Of a stretch of DNA of 64,000 bases, positions 25,879 to 33,470 are shown in pieces; within the stretch, counting starts at the first letter, position 1, and each line of letters opens with the position of its first letter. Position numbers and translations under genes: made by a program. The DNA comes from Methanotrichaceae archaeon. GTDB lineage: Archaea > Halobacteriota > Methanosarcinia > Methanotrichales > Methanotrichaceae. The stretch covers positions 186,001-250,000 of the forward strand of contig JABLXE010000003.1 of assembly GCA_013178225.1 (NCBI GenBank), read 5' to 3'. The notes under the pieces were generated by a model, which was given only the letters and a program-made list of their open reading frames with translations, was not told the DNA's origin and did not search any database.

Positions 25879-26736
25879 ATGGAGAGGCTCACCGCTTATA
25901 TTTCCGGAAAGGTCCAGAAGACAGGATACCGGGCCCGGGTCGTCGATATTGCCAGGGCTCTGGGCCTGAAGGGCACGGTTGAGAACCTGGCCGATGGGAG
26001 AGTGAAGATAACCGCCGAGGGAGAGTCCGACCGCCTGAGATGGTTCGAAGAGGCAATCTCCATAAAAAATACCTTGATACAGGTCTCAACTGTCGAGAAG
26101 AAATACTCTGAAGCCGGCGGTGACTATGCCAATTTTTATAAGATGGTGGGACCAGGGGAGACAGATTCCCGGCTTGATGTAGCAGCAGTCCATTTGAGAG
26201 ATCTAATCGACGCCGTGAATAATATGAACAATAACCTCGGCGGAAAGATGGATCGCATGATCGATGGTCAGGAAGTCCTGATTAAAGGCCAGGATGTCCT
26301 GATCAGAGGTCAGGAGAAACTGGCGGAAGGCCAGGAAACTCTGATCAAGGGCCAGGATGTCCTGATTAAAGGTCAGGAGAAACTGGCGGAAGGCCAGGAA
26401 ACTCTGATCAAGGGCCAAGATGTCCTGATTAAAGGTCAGGAGAAACTGGCGGAAGGCCAGGAAACTCTGATCAAGGGCCAGGATGTCCTGATTAAAGGTC
26501 AGGAGAAACTGGCGGAAGGCCAGGAAACTCTGATCGAAGGCCAGGGCAAGCAAGGCGGGAAGATAGATACCGTGATCGATCTGCAAAAGGATTCGCTCGA
26601 CCAGCAGAGAGAACTCCTAGACGAAGTAAAGGACTCCAGAAAGGATCTGAAAGGCTACCTGGAGCAGAGGTTCGAGAAGCTCGAAAGCGAAGTGAGCGAG
26701 ATGAAGATCGCTCTGAAGGCCAGAGGAATAATCTGA
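25879..26736 (+). CDS. Acylphosphatase-domain protein with tandem 21-residue repeats
   Basis: 285 residues. Residues 4-75 are an acylphosphatase-like fold (AYISGKVQKTGYRARVVDIA, then LGLKGTVENLADGRVKI). The two catalytic residues of that family are in place: R18 in GYR and N36 in VEN. After a linker, residues about 132-224 are four and a third copies of a 21-residue unit built from three heptads (LIKGQDV, LIKGQEK, LAEGQET). The C-terminus is charged (KDSRKDLKGYLEQRFEKLES) and should form a coiled coil. Acylphosphatases hydrolyse acyl-phosphates, but the long repetitive stalk suggests a structural or signalling role. Related N-terminal domains occur in the genes at 27357 and 28127. Confidence 0.75.
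   Translation: MERLTAYISGKVQKTGYRARVVDIARALGLKGTVENLADGRVKITAEGESDRLRWFEEAISIKNTLIQVSTVEKKYSEAGGDYANFYKMVGPGETDSRLDVAAVHLRDLIDAVNNMNNNLGGKMDRMIDGQEVLIKGQDVLIRGQEKLAEGQETLIKGQDVLIKGQEKLAEGQETLIKGQDVLIKGQEKLAEGQETLIKGQDVLIKGQEKLAEGQETLIEGQGKQGGKIDTVIDLQKDSLDQQRELLDEVKDSRKDLKGYLEQRFEKLESEVSEMKIALKARGII
26278..26550 (+). repeat. In-frame 63-bp tandem repeat
   Basis: Units begin at 26278, 26341, 26404 and 26467, with a partial fifth at 26530. Each is 63 bp (21 codons), nearly identical at the DNA level. High identity implies recent expansion by slippage or unequal crossing-over; the copy number probably varies between strains. Confidence 0.92.
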
Positions 26737-26852
26737 ACCGCATCCCCTTATCGGGTAGCGCCTATCAGTTTCTTGCTAGTGATTTCCCCTTAAGGCACTC
26801 AATCCTGCCGATCAAGCAAAGATAGATGAGGGGACGTTTTCTCAATTAATTT

Positions 26853-26862
26853 CTTATAATTG
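26853..26862 (+). promoter_or_regulatory. TATA box of the 30-codon gene
   Basis: CTTATAATTG lies about 50 bp before the ATG at 26903. It predicts a start of transcription about 20 bases before the ATG and just ahead of a full Shine-Dalgarno (AAAGGAGGTGA at 26887-26897). Confidence 0.5.
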
Positions 26863-26902
26863 AAAGGATCCTAAACTCTTTTACGAAAGGAGGTGAGTTG
26901 TG

Positions 26903-26995
26903 ATGAGTTTAAAAGTAAAAATAGCTCTGACTACAGCCCTGCTATATGCCATGATGGCCGCACCGGGACTTGCTATAGTAATTGTCAAAAGATAA
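26903..26995 (+). CDS. 30-residue hydrophobic small protein with consensus expression signals
   Basis: The frame runs from an ATG at 26903 to TAA at 26993-26995. A complete AAAGGAGGTGA Shine-Dalgarno ends five bases before the ATG, and a TATA box sits at the right distance further up. The peptide begins MSLKVKIAL and has one hydrophobic stretch (TTALLYAMMAAPGLAIVIV), ending KR. It could be a small membrane protein or an exported peptide with a signal-like core. The strength of the expression signals is greater than that of most genes here. It lies between acylphosphatase-domain genes. No homologue is known to me. Confidence 0.6.
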   Translation: MSLKVKIALTTALLYAMMAAPGLAIVIVKR

Positions 26996-27228
26996 AATAG
27001 AAGAAGAGACATATCTTTCAACAGGGATTCTTGGTGCATCAAGTAATTTATTATAAAATGTAAGATATTAATTATTTCTATTGTTGATGCCTTGTTGATG
27101 CCTATGAGCAAGGCCAGAGACCACACGCGGTCATAGATCCCATGGCTATTTGAATCCGCATCCTATGAGTTGCAGAAGATAGGGTCTCAGACGGTTCGAG
27201 AGGCAACCCGCTGCCAGGTGGAGCTGTC

Positions 27229-27269
27229 GTTTCAATCCTTGTTTTCATGGAACTTGGCTCCTCGGACTC
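27229..27269. repeat. CRISPR-repeat-like sequence of a second family, copy 1
   Basis: It starts GTTTCAATCCTTGTTTTC and continues ATGGAACTTGGCTC-CTCGGAC. It shares the GTTTCAATCC end with the real array here but then differs. The continuation resembles the GTTTCAATCCTTGTTTT class of archaeal CRISPR repeats. No repeat-spacer periodicity surrounds it. Confidence 0.5.
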
Positions 27270-27356
27270 GACTAATTCAGAAAATGGCAAGAACCAAGCA
27301 GGAAAGAGCAGCCACCAGAGGAGTAAAATAGGCCTACAGATACATTAGAGGTGAGA

Positions 27357-27944
27357 ATGAAGCTCAAGGTCAAGATCACCGGCCCAAAAGTCCATGAGGT
27401 GGGCTACAGGGTATTCCTACTGAAACATGCCATGAACCTCGCACTACCTGGGCTATCCACATATAACTGGGAAGAAAACGGCCAACAGGAAGTAGTAGCC
27501 TTGATTGAGGGAGATGAGGCTAGAATCGCCGCCTTCCGGCAGATACTCGAGAAGACGAGGCCGGAGCTGGCTGACGTTTCCGGGGTGGTCTGTGAGGACT
27601 ATGATGGTGATGTGGGCCGGACAGGCGAAGTTGCCATGTTCTGCTCGTTTGTTCAACTGGACAAAGCTATCCCGCTACTGCTGGATATGAGAGACGACAT
27701 GAAAGCGGTGAGGAAGAACACGGACATCATCCCTGAAATGAGAGATGACCTCAAAGCGGTGAGGAAGAACACGGACATCATCCCCGAAGTGAGAGATGAC
27801 CTCAAAGCGGTGCGAAAAACTTCTGATATGACACTGGCCGAAATCAAAGGCCTGCGGGACGACATCCAACCAGGATTTGCGATGCAAATCCAGCAGATCC
27901 AAGCTGATGTCCGGGCTATAAAGGAACGCCTGGGCATGCCTTGA
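27357..27944 (+). CDS. Acylphosphatase-domain protein with 17-residue repeats (copy 1)
   Basis: 195 residues from ATG 27357 (AGAGGTGAG just upstream; GTG 27351 is an alternative). Residues 1 to about 75 are an acylphosphatase-like domain: KVKITGPKVHEVGYRVFLLKH keeps the catalytic Arg (R18), and STYNWEENGQQEV places an Asn (N37) at the second catalytic position. After a linker come 17-residue units (RDDMKAVRKNTDIIPEM, RDDLKAVRKNTDIIPEV, RDDLKAVRKTSD) and a helical end (IQQIQADVRAIKERLG) likely to form a coiled coil. There is no signal peptide. It has the same architecture as the gene at 25879 but different repeats. Function unknown. Confidence 0.75.
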   Translation: MKLKVKITGPKVHEVGYRVFLLKHAMNLALPGLSTYNWEENGQQEVVALIEGDEARIAAFRQILEKTRPELADVSGVVCEDYDGDVGRTGEVAMFCSFVQLDKAIPLLLDMRDDMKAVRKNTDIIPEMRDDLKAVRKNTDIIPEVRDDLKAVRKTSDMTLAEIKGLRDDIQPGFAMQIQQIQADVRAIKERLGMP

Positions 27945-28001
27945 TTACTTTCTTTCACAATCGAAAATTGGACAGCATCGGGTTTGGTTCTTGTCATTAT
28001 A

Positions 28002-28041
28002 GCTTCAATCCTTGTTTTCATGGAACTTGACTCTCGGACTC
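28002..28041. repeat. CRISPR-repeat-like sequence of a second family, copy 2
   Basis: GCTTCAATCCTTGTTTTC followed by ATGGAACTTGACTCTCGGAC. It is carried along by the 770-bp duplication and differs from copy 1 at a few positions; its first base pair change (GTTT to GCTT) breaks the canonical repeat end. Confidence 0.5.
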
Positions 28042-28126
28042 GACTAATTCAGAAAATGGCAAGAACCTACGGAAGGTGCAGCCACCAGAGGAGTAGAATA
28101 GGCCTACAGATACATTAAAGGTGAGA

Positions 28127-28732
28127 ATGAAGCTCAAGGTCAAGATCACCGGCCCAAGAGTCCATGAGGTGGGCTACAGGGTATTCCTACTGAAACATGC
28201 CATGAACCTCGCACTACCTGGGCTATCCACCTATAACTGGGAAGAGAACGGCCAGCAGGAAGTAGTAGCCTTGATTGAGGGAGATGAGGCTAGAATCGCC
28301 GCCTTCCGGCAGATACTCGAGAAGACGAGGCCGGAGCTGGCTGACGTTTCCGGGGTGGTCTGTGAGGACTATGATGGTGATGTGGGCCGGACAGGCGAAG
28401 TTGCCATGTTCTGCTCGTTTGTTCAACTGGACAAAGCTATCCCGCTACTGCTGGATATGAGAGACGACATGAAAGCGGTGAGGAAGAACACGGACATCAT
28501 CCCTGAAATGAGAGATGACCTCAAAGCGGTGAGGAAGAACACGGACGTTATCCCCGAAGTGAGAGACGATCTCAAAGCGGTACGAAAAACTTCTGATACG
28601 ACACTGGCCGAAATCAAAGGCCTGCGGGACGACATCCAACCAGGATTGAAGCTGGTGGCGAAAAAGCCGCGCAGCTTGGCGGCATCGCCCCGCATGGGGG
28701 CGTCAGAGTGCAGGGTCAGGCGGAGGATTTGA
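28127..28732 (+). CDS. Acylphosphatase-domain protein (copy 2, altered C-terminus)
   Basis: 201 residues from ATG 28127 with the same AAAGGTGAG leader as copy 1. It is nearly identical to copy 1 through the acylphosphatase domain (R18 and N37 retained) and the 17-residue repeats. Past DDIQPG it reads a different tail rich in Arg and Ala (KKPRSLAASPRMGASECRVRR) instead of the coiled-coil end. The junction coincides with the end of the duplication, so this copy lacks its native C-terminus and may be non-functional or a neofunctional variant. Confidence 0.65.
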   Translation: MKLKVKITGPRVHEVGYRVFLLKHAMNLALPGLSTYNWEENGQQEVVALIEGDEARIAAFRQILEKTRPELADVSGVVCEDYDGDVGRTGEVAMFCSFVQLDKAIPLLLDMRDDMKAVRKNTDIIPEMRDDLKAVRKNTDVIPEVRDDLKAVRKTSDTTLAEIKGLRDDIQPGLKLVAKKPRSLAASPRMGASECRVRRRI

Positions 28733-28799
28733 GGATCATTAGGCCATCCTACCTCTTAGGAGTTTCTATTCGGCTTAGCTAAACGATCTTCAGAGGTTC

Positions 28800-29018
28800 T
28801 CAAAAGTTCTTCACGGCTAATGCCAGCCTCCTTAGGATTAGGATCTCATTCAGTAATCCCTTCGGAACATCCTTGCCGTGGAAGGGAACTACGGTTGATC
28901 TCTTGGTTTCGAGATCATAGTAGAAGTGATGACTGCCGCGGATCCTTTCCAGCTCGAATCCGCATTTTTCGAGTATTCTCGCCAGTTTCTCAGGTGACAG
29001 GCTGGGTAGTTTTGCCAT
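28800..29018 (-). CDS. hicA: HicA-family mRNA interferase toxin, C-terminus altered
   Basis: 72 residues. The HicA double-stranded-RNA-binding-like fold is clear: LSPEKLARILEKCGFELERIRGSHHFYYDL, then STVVPFHGKDVPKGLLNEIL (shown in part). It includes the catalytic His in GSH (H30). The usual C-terminal helix would read KEAGISREELLR; that sequence is present in another frame immediately after LLNEIL, displaced by a duplicated ATCCTA plus a one-base change. As read, the protein ends ILRRLALAVKNF. It cleaves mRNA when free of HicB. It lies 35 bp downstream of hicB on the same strand. Confidence 0.8.
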   Translation of the reverse strand: MAKLPSLSPEKLARILEKCGFELERIRGSHHFYYDLETKRSTVVPFHGKDVPKGLLNEILILRRLALAVKNF

Positions 29019-29053
29019 CTTATCCAGGCGTCTATTTTCAAGATAATTGGCCT

Positions 29054-29290
29054 TCAGGCATTTGCTTCAACTGCAATTGTGCATATCATTGAATCATCAG
29101 TTTCGACTGGAACCTCCTCGCCACGCTCGATCATGCAGGCGACAAAGCCTTCAATGGCCTCTCTTGCCATTTCTAATGCCTCCTCTACGGTACGTCCAAA
29201 AGTCAGGCAGCCCGGAAGCGAGGGCACAATCACGGTATAGGTCCCATCCTCCTCTTTTCGGAGCAGGACTTTGTAACGCAAGGTCTTCAT
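29054..29290 (-). CDS. hicB: HicB-family antitoxin
   Basis: 78 residues with the HicB partial-RNase-H-like fold: LRYKVLLRKEEDGTYTVIVPSLPGC, then TFGRTVEEALEMAREAIEGFVACMIERGEEVP. There is no C-terminal DNA-binding domain, so this is the short form. It neutralises HicA. It is the first gene of the hicBA pair, opposite to the common hicA-first order but frequent in archaea. A palindromic TATA-type promoter lies 28-40 bp upstream. Confidence 0.85.
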   Translation of the reverse strand: MKTLRYKVLLRKEEDGTYTVIVPSLPGCLTFGRTVEEALEMAREAIEGFVACMIERGEEVPVETDDSMICTIAVEANA

Positions 29291-29317
29291 TACAATAGAC
29301 TTTGATTTGATGGTATT

Positions 29318-29330
29318 GGTATTTTATACC
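29318..29330 (-). promoter_or_regulatory. Palindromic TATA-box region of hicBA
   Basis: GGTATTTTATACC has perfect GGTAT/ATACC arms around an A/T core and sits about 30-40 bp before the hicB start on the minus strand. A second GGTATT precedes it. It would serve as promoter and possibly as the autoregulatory site of the toxin-antitoxin complex. Confidence 0.5.
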
Positions 29331-29349
29331 TGCTGTTGGGAGGGTCAAT

Positions 29350-29624
29350 CCCACATCCCGCAGGTGCAACATCCAAAACTTAGTATTTTTCCTGATAACG
29401 GTTTTCTGAAAATCACGTTGATGCGGTCATTTGGTATTGAGCCAAAGTTATATCCAACAATAATTATATTACCATCTCTTCTAAAGCCTTCTTGGCTTGC
29501 CAGGATAGTATAATATTGAGCAATATTTATTTTTACTTAAAACGGTTTTAACACCAAATTTTTATCATCAATTTGTCAACTCAAAAAATTCCAGATTTTA
29601 TTTGGCCCACCTGCGGGATGTGGG
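29350..29624. repeat. Non-coding element bounded by perfect 17-bp inverted repeats
   Basis: CCCACATCCCGCAGGTG (29350-29366) and its exact reverse complement CACCTGCGGGATGTGGG (29608-29624) flank about 240 bp of AT-rich DNA without a gene. TCAAT flanks the left arm and GTCAA the right, hinting at a short duplication. It is consistent with a MITE-like element or insertion-sequence remnant between hicBA and the CRISPR array. Confidence 0.6.
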
Positions 29625-29698
29625 GTCAATAGAAGGCCAAGGGCTTTTGGCTGTATTGTTGAGTATATTTCAAAAATTAGAAATTAATACGAAAATTG

Positions 29699-32102
29699 GT
29701 TTCAATCCCTGTCAGATTTTCAAGTTCACTGCAACTTTTCCCGCAGCCACCCTTCTGGTTCGCTACAGATATGTTTCAATCCCGGTCGGGTTTTCAAGTT
29801 CGCTGCAACGAGCATAGCCTGAAAGCCTACGAGAGCGGAGCTATGTTTCAATCCCTGTCGGGTTTTCAAGTTCGCTGCAACCTTGCGGCTCATTAATCGC
29901 AAGATCAAGTGCAAAGAGTTTCAATCCCGGTCGGGTTTTCAAGTTCGCTGCAACGTAACGCCCTTTGCGGTTGATTTTACCATTTCTTTTGTTTCAATCC
30001 CTGTCGGGTTTTCAAGTTCGCTGCAACAGTGGACGCCCTTCAGCCTCAAGCAATGGAAGATCCTGTTTCAATCCCTGTCGGGTTTTCAAGTTCGCTGCAA
30101 CACAATATTCCCCCTTCATTCCTGGCCCGCTCGCTTCTACTGTTTCAATCCCTGTCGGGTTTTCAAGTTCGCTGCAACAGTTCAGGAGAGGCTTCCAGGA
30201 TGGCCGGACTGTTCGCGTTTCAATCCCTGTCGGGTTTTCAAGTTCGCTGCAACCCTCTCCCTCCAGGACTGCGGCCACAAACTTCCGCCAGTTTCAATCC
30301 CTGTCGGGTTTTCAAGTTCGCTGCAACAGTATCCGCCTCCGTTGGCTGATCTTGGAGCTTATAACGTTTCAATCCCTGTCGGGTTTTCAAGTTCGCTGCA
30401 ACCCCTGTCATATATCGACGCCCTGAAGCTGACAGAGTTGTTTCAATCCCTGTCGGGTTTTCAAGTTCGCTGCAACAGGTGCTAGAGGTACGGAACATGG
30501 CTGGAGCAGTGAGGTTTCAATCCCTGTCGGGTTTTCAAGTTCGCTGCAACGGACTTCGTGATGAGGTCGGAGCGCTCCGGCGATCTGTTTCAATCCCTGT
30601 CGGGTTTTCAAGTTCGCTGCAACCTCTTACGACTCGCGTGAACTCCTGCCCCATGAAGCCGTTTCAATCCCTGTCGGGTTTTCAAGTTCGCTGCAACACG
30701 GGATGCAGTAATTGACTTCGGTCGGTGGTATAAGGTTTCAATCCCTGTCGGGTTTTCAAGTTCGCTGCAACACCAGGGGCAGATCTATTGCCAGATCTCG
30801 ATCGACTAGTTTCAATCCCTGTCGGGTTTTCAAGTTCGCTGCAACACCAGGGGCAGATCTATTGCCAGATCTCGATCGACTAGTTTCAATCCCTGTCGGG
30901 TTTTCAAGTTCGCTGCAACGATGATTTCGCCGTTCTGATCGTGCAGAACATCACCAGGTTTCAATCCCTGTCGGGTTTTCAAGTTCGCTGCAACCCATGA
31001 CATGGGGCGAGGTATTCGCATCACAGGACCAGGTTTCAATCCCTGTCGGGTTTTCAAGTTCGCTGCAACTCGACGCTTCCAGACGCGCCCGCTTTGCTGT
31101 AGACCTGTTTCAATCCCTGTCGGGTTTTCAAGTTCGCTGCAACCGAGTCGGCAGCAACGGCCTTAGCCGCTCCTAGCGCCTCGTTTCAATCCCTGTCGGG
31201 TTTTCAAGTTCGCTGCAACGCGATCGCTGCAGTGCAAGCGTTGCGGTAACTGCTGGTTTCAATCCCTGTCGGGTTTTCAAGTTCGCTGCAACTACTTCGT
31301 CTTCTTCCCCAAGGGCCTGCAGGAGCATAGGTTTCAATCCCTGTCGGGTTTTCAAGTTCGCTGCAACGGTGGAGATCTGGATGCTGCTTGGCCACAGGTT
31401 GATGTGTTTCAATCCCTGTCGGGTTTTCAAGTTCGCTGCAACATAAAAGCGTCCCACCATACCTACACGTTCGCCTTGTTTCAATCCCTGTCGGGTTTTC
31501 AAGTTCGCTGCAACGATCCTCGGCCAGATGAGGGGCTAACATGCGACGGGTTTCAATCCCTGTCGGGTTTTCAAGTTCGCTGCAACTTAACTGTTGAGCG
31601 TAATACTCGTTCTCAATTCTGCAGTTTCAATCCCTGTCGGGTTTTCAAGTTCGCTGCAACACACGCCCTCCCGGGACCATTTGAGGATCTTGGACTCGTT
31701 TCAATCCCTGTCGGGTTTTCAAGTTCGCTGCAACCTGGGCTGGAGGTCCTCGAGGTCAACATCCGGGGGGATGTTTCAATCCCTGTCGGGTTTTCAAGTT
31801 CGCTGCAACTGTTGCTAGTTTGGTTATCATTTTAATCACCTTAATGTTTCAATCCCTGTCGGGTTTTCAAGTTCGCTGCAACGCAAACTTAAGGGTTGCA
31901 AGCAGGTCTGTCAATGTTGTTTCAATCCCTGTCGGGTTTTCAAGTTCGCTGCAACGTTGCGCTTGCTGTTGCTCCCACCGCGTGATAATGGGTTTCAATC
32001 CCTGTCGGGTTTTCAAGTTCGCTGCAACTCACTGCCAACGAGGCCAGTGCCGAGAACTTCGATAGGTTTCAATCCCTGTCGGGTTTTCAAGTTCGCTGCA
32101 AC
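29699..32102 (-). CRISPR. CRISPR array, 33 repeats and 32 spacers (type I-D locus)
   Basis: 37-bp repeats begin GTTTCAATCCCTGTCGGG and end GTTCGCTGCAAC on the plus strand; spacers are 35-40 bp. Repeat starts run from 29699 (degenerate, with changes in the middle and end) through 29773 and 29918 (each with one T-to-G change) to 32066, the others being identical. Read on the minus strand the repeat ends ATTGAAAC, the standard 8-nt crRNA 5' handle. Together with the degenerate repeats at the left end, this places transcription right to left, the same direction as the cas operon. Spacers at 30772-30808 and 30846-30882 are identical. Short ORFs inside the array are artefacts of the repeat. Confidence 0.98.
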
Positions 32103-32214
32103 GGCACCCCTGGAATAGCTCTTTTGGGCTATAATCCTTTCTAAAAGCTCGAAAATCGCACCTGAAATAATGGACCTCTTCCGTACCAGGGCTTAATAAA
32201 GGTCCATGAAAAAC
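32103..32214 (-). promoter_or_regulatory. CRISPR leader between cas2 and the array
   Basis: 112 bp between the cas2 stop and the first (newest) repeat. On the minus strand it leads directly into the repeat. It is the expected site of the array promoter and of spacer integration, because the handle orientation and terminal degeneracy both put the leader end here. Its sequence is not obviously conserved with anything I know. Confidence 0.65.
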
Positions 32215-32481
32215 CTAGATGACATTGGACTTCTTTTCAGGAGTCTTCTCGCCCAAATCGGTGATGGCCCCAACGCAGCGCTCGCATAATTCATAGATGC
32301 GCACTTTGTCGCTTGCTCCGATCTCCGCCTTAATCTCATTTTCCATTTCCAGTCTCTGGATATCACTGATCTCCAGCTCAAAAACGCTGTACTGTTTCCA
32401 TGCCCCATAGCTCTCCAGGATCTTGAATACACGAGTACGGGTACGATTATCACTAATATCGTAGGTGATCGCTAACCTCAT
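32215..32481 (-). CDS. cas2: CRISPR adaptation protein Cas2
   Basis: 88 residues with the ferredoxin-fold start MRLAITYDISDNRTRTRVFKILESYG (in two parts: RLAITYDISD and the following helix), including the conserved Asp after the first strand, and a second strand YSVFELEIS. It forms the core of the Cas1-Cas2 integrase that inserts new spacers at the leader end next door. Its ATG overlaps the cas1 stop by four bases. It is the last gene of the cas operon and directly precedes the array leader. Confidence 0.95.
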   Translation of the reverse strand: MRLAITYDISDNRTRTRVFKILESYGAWKQYSVFELEISDIQRLEMENEIKAEIGASDKVRIYELCERCVGAITDLGEKTPEKKSNVI

Positions 32482-33470
32482 CGTTTGAACTCCAGCGGAT
32501 GGTATTCTCTTAGCTCTCCAGTTATGGCCTTACGAAGTAAAATAGCCTGCATCCTCACGGACTTTCGCCTTGAAACCGTATATTCGAACATGGGATGAGT
32601 GAACTCTTCCTGCATGTAGTCGTCAAACTTCTCCAGGTAGATCTTGAAGGCGTAGTCCTTGAGGTGGTTGTCTGCCCCAAAGTCGTCATGCTTGAGCATC
32701 TGCTTGTTGATGAGACGAAGCGAGAAAGCATCGCAGAATATGGGCCGGAACTCCTCCAGCAGGTCCAGTGCCAGTGCCGGTCTGCCGTGGCGGTCTGCGT
32801 GCAGTATGCCCAGGAACGGATCGAGGTTGTATTGGCGCAGGGCGCTTAAGACCTCGTTCTTCATCATGCTGTAGGTGAGCGAGAGAAGAGCATTGATGTG
32901 ATCCTGTGGAGGCCTTCTGGTCCGGCGCTCGAATGTCCAGCCTTCTGCCAGGCAGCTGTTGAGCAGGCCGAAATAGATCTCCGCAGCTTCGCCTTCTGTT
33001 CCCCGCAGCTCGTCCAGGTCTCGGGCCCTGGCAGTGAGATCCTCCAGCTCTGCCAGACGCCCGTTGTCGGGAACGTCCTTGCGGTTCAGCAGCGTGCGTG
33101 AGTTCCTGATCTTTCCCCGCACCATCTGCCTGGCGATCTTCAGGCCCTCCCTCTCAGATAGAGCGTACTGCCGCCGCCGGACTTCAGCAATGGTGTTCTT
33201 CTCCGGAACAAAGCTTCCCCGGTAGCGGCCGTTCTGGGTGAAGTAGTTGAGCACAATTCCGTGCTCGTTGGCCCTGGCCACAAAGGGTGTGGTGAAGTTG
33301 ACGTTGCCGAAGATGTTGATGGTGTCCACCTGGCCCATGGGAAATGATGCCAGCTCTCCCTCACCCTTCATGTAGACTGTTATGCGGCCGCCGTCCACTC
33401 CCACCTGGGCCCCCTGTTTGGTCACGTAGACCACGCTATCGTCGAAGATGCCTTCGCTGGCCTTGGTCAT
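32478..33470 (-). CDS. cas1: CRISPR integrase Cas1
   Basis: 330 residues. The N-terminal beta domain (VVYVTKQGAQVGVDGGRITVY) is followed by the helical catalytic domain. Its metal ligands sit in GTEGEAAEIYFGLL (Glu), ILHADRHGRPALALDLLEEFRP (His and Asp) and the following acidic residue. It catalyses spacer integration with Cas2. It overlaps cas4 upstream and cas2 downstream by ATGA junctions, as in type I-D adaptation modules where Cas4 assists PAM selection. Confidence 0.96.
   Translation of the reverse strand: MTKASEGIFDDSVVYVTKQGAQVGVDGGRITVYMKGEGELASFPMGQVDTINIFGNVNFTTPFVARANEHGIVLNYFTQNGRYRGSFVPEKNTIAEVRRRQYALSEREGLKIARQMVRGKIRNSRTLLNRKDVPDNGRLAELEDLTARARDLDELRGTEGEAAEIYFGLLNSCLAEGWTFERRTRRPPQDHINALLSLTYSMMKNEVLSALRQYNLDPFLGILHADRHGRPALALDLLEEFRPIFCDAFSLRLINKQMLKHDDFGADNHLKDYAFKIYLEKFDDYMQEEFTHPMFEYTVSRRKSVRMQAILLRKAITGELREYHPLEFKR

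Larger units (their letters stand above)
27229..28650 (+). repeat. Tandem duplication of about 770 bp
   Basis: Sequence from 27229 to about 27875 recurs from 28002 to about 28648 with only scattered differences; the gene starts are exactly 770 bp apart (27357 and 28127). The unit contains the CRISPR-repeat-like sequence, a conserved leader and the acylphosphatase-domain gene. The two copies part company within the last codons of the gene, where copy 2 joins unrelated GC-rich sequence. Confidence 0.92.

Noticed and set aside
29883-31835. Several ORFs of 70-200 residues with repeated SGFQVRCN or ELENPTGIET words on both strands
   Set aside because: They are translations of the CRISPR repeats and spacers, not proteins.
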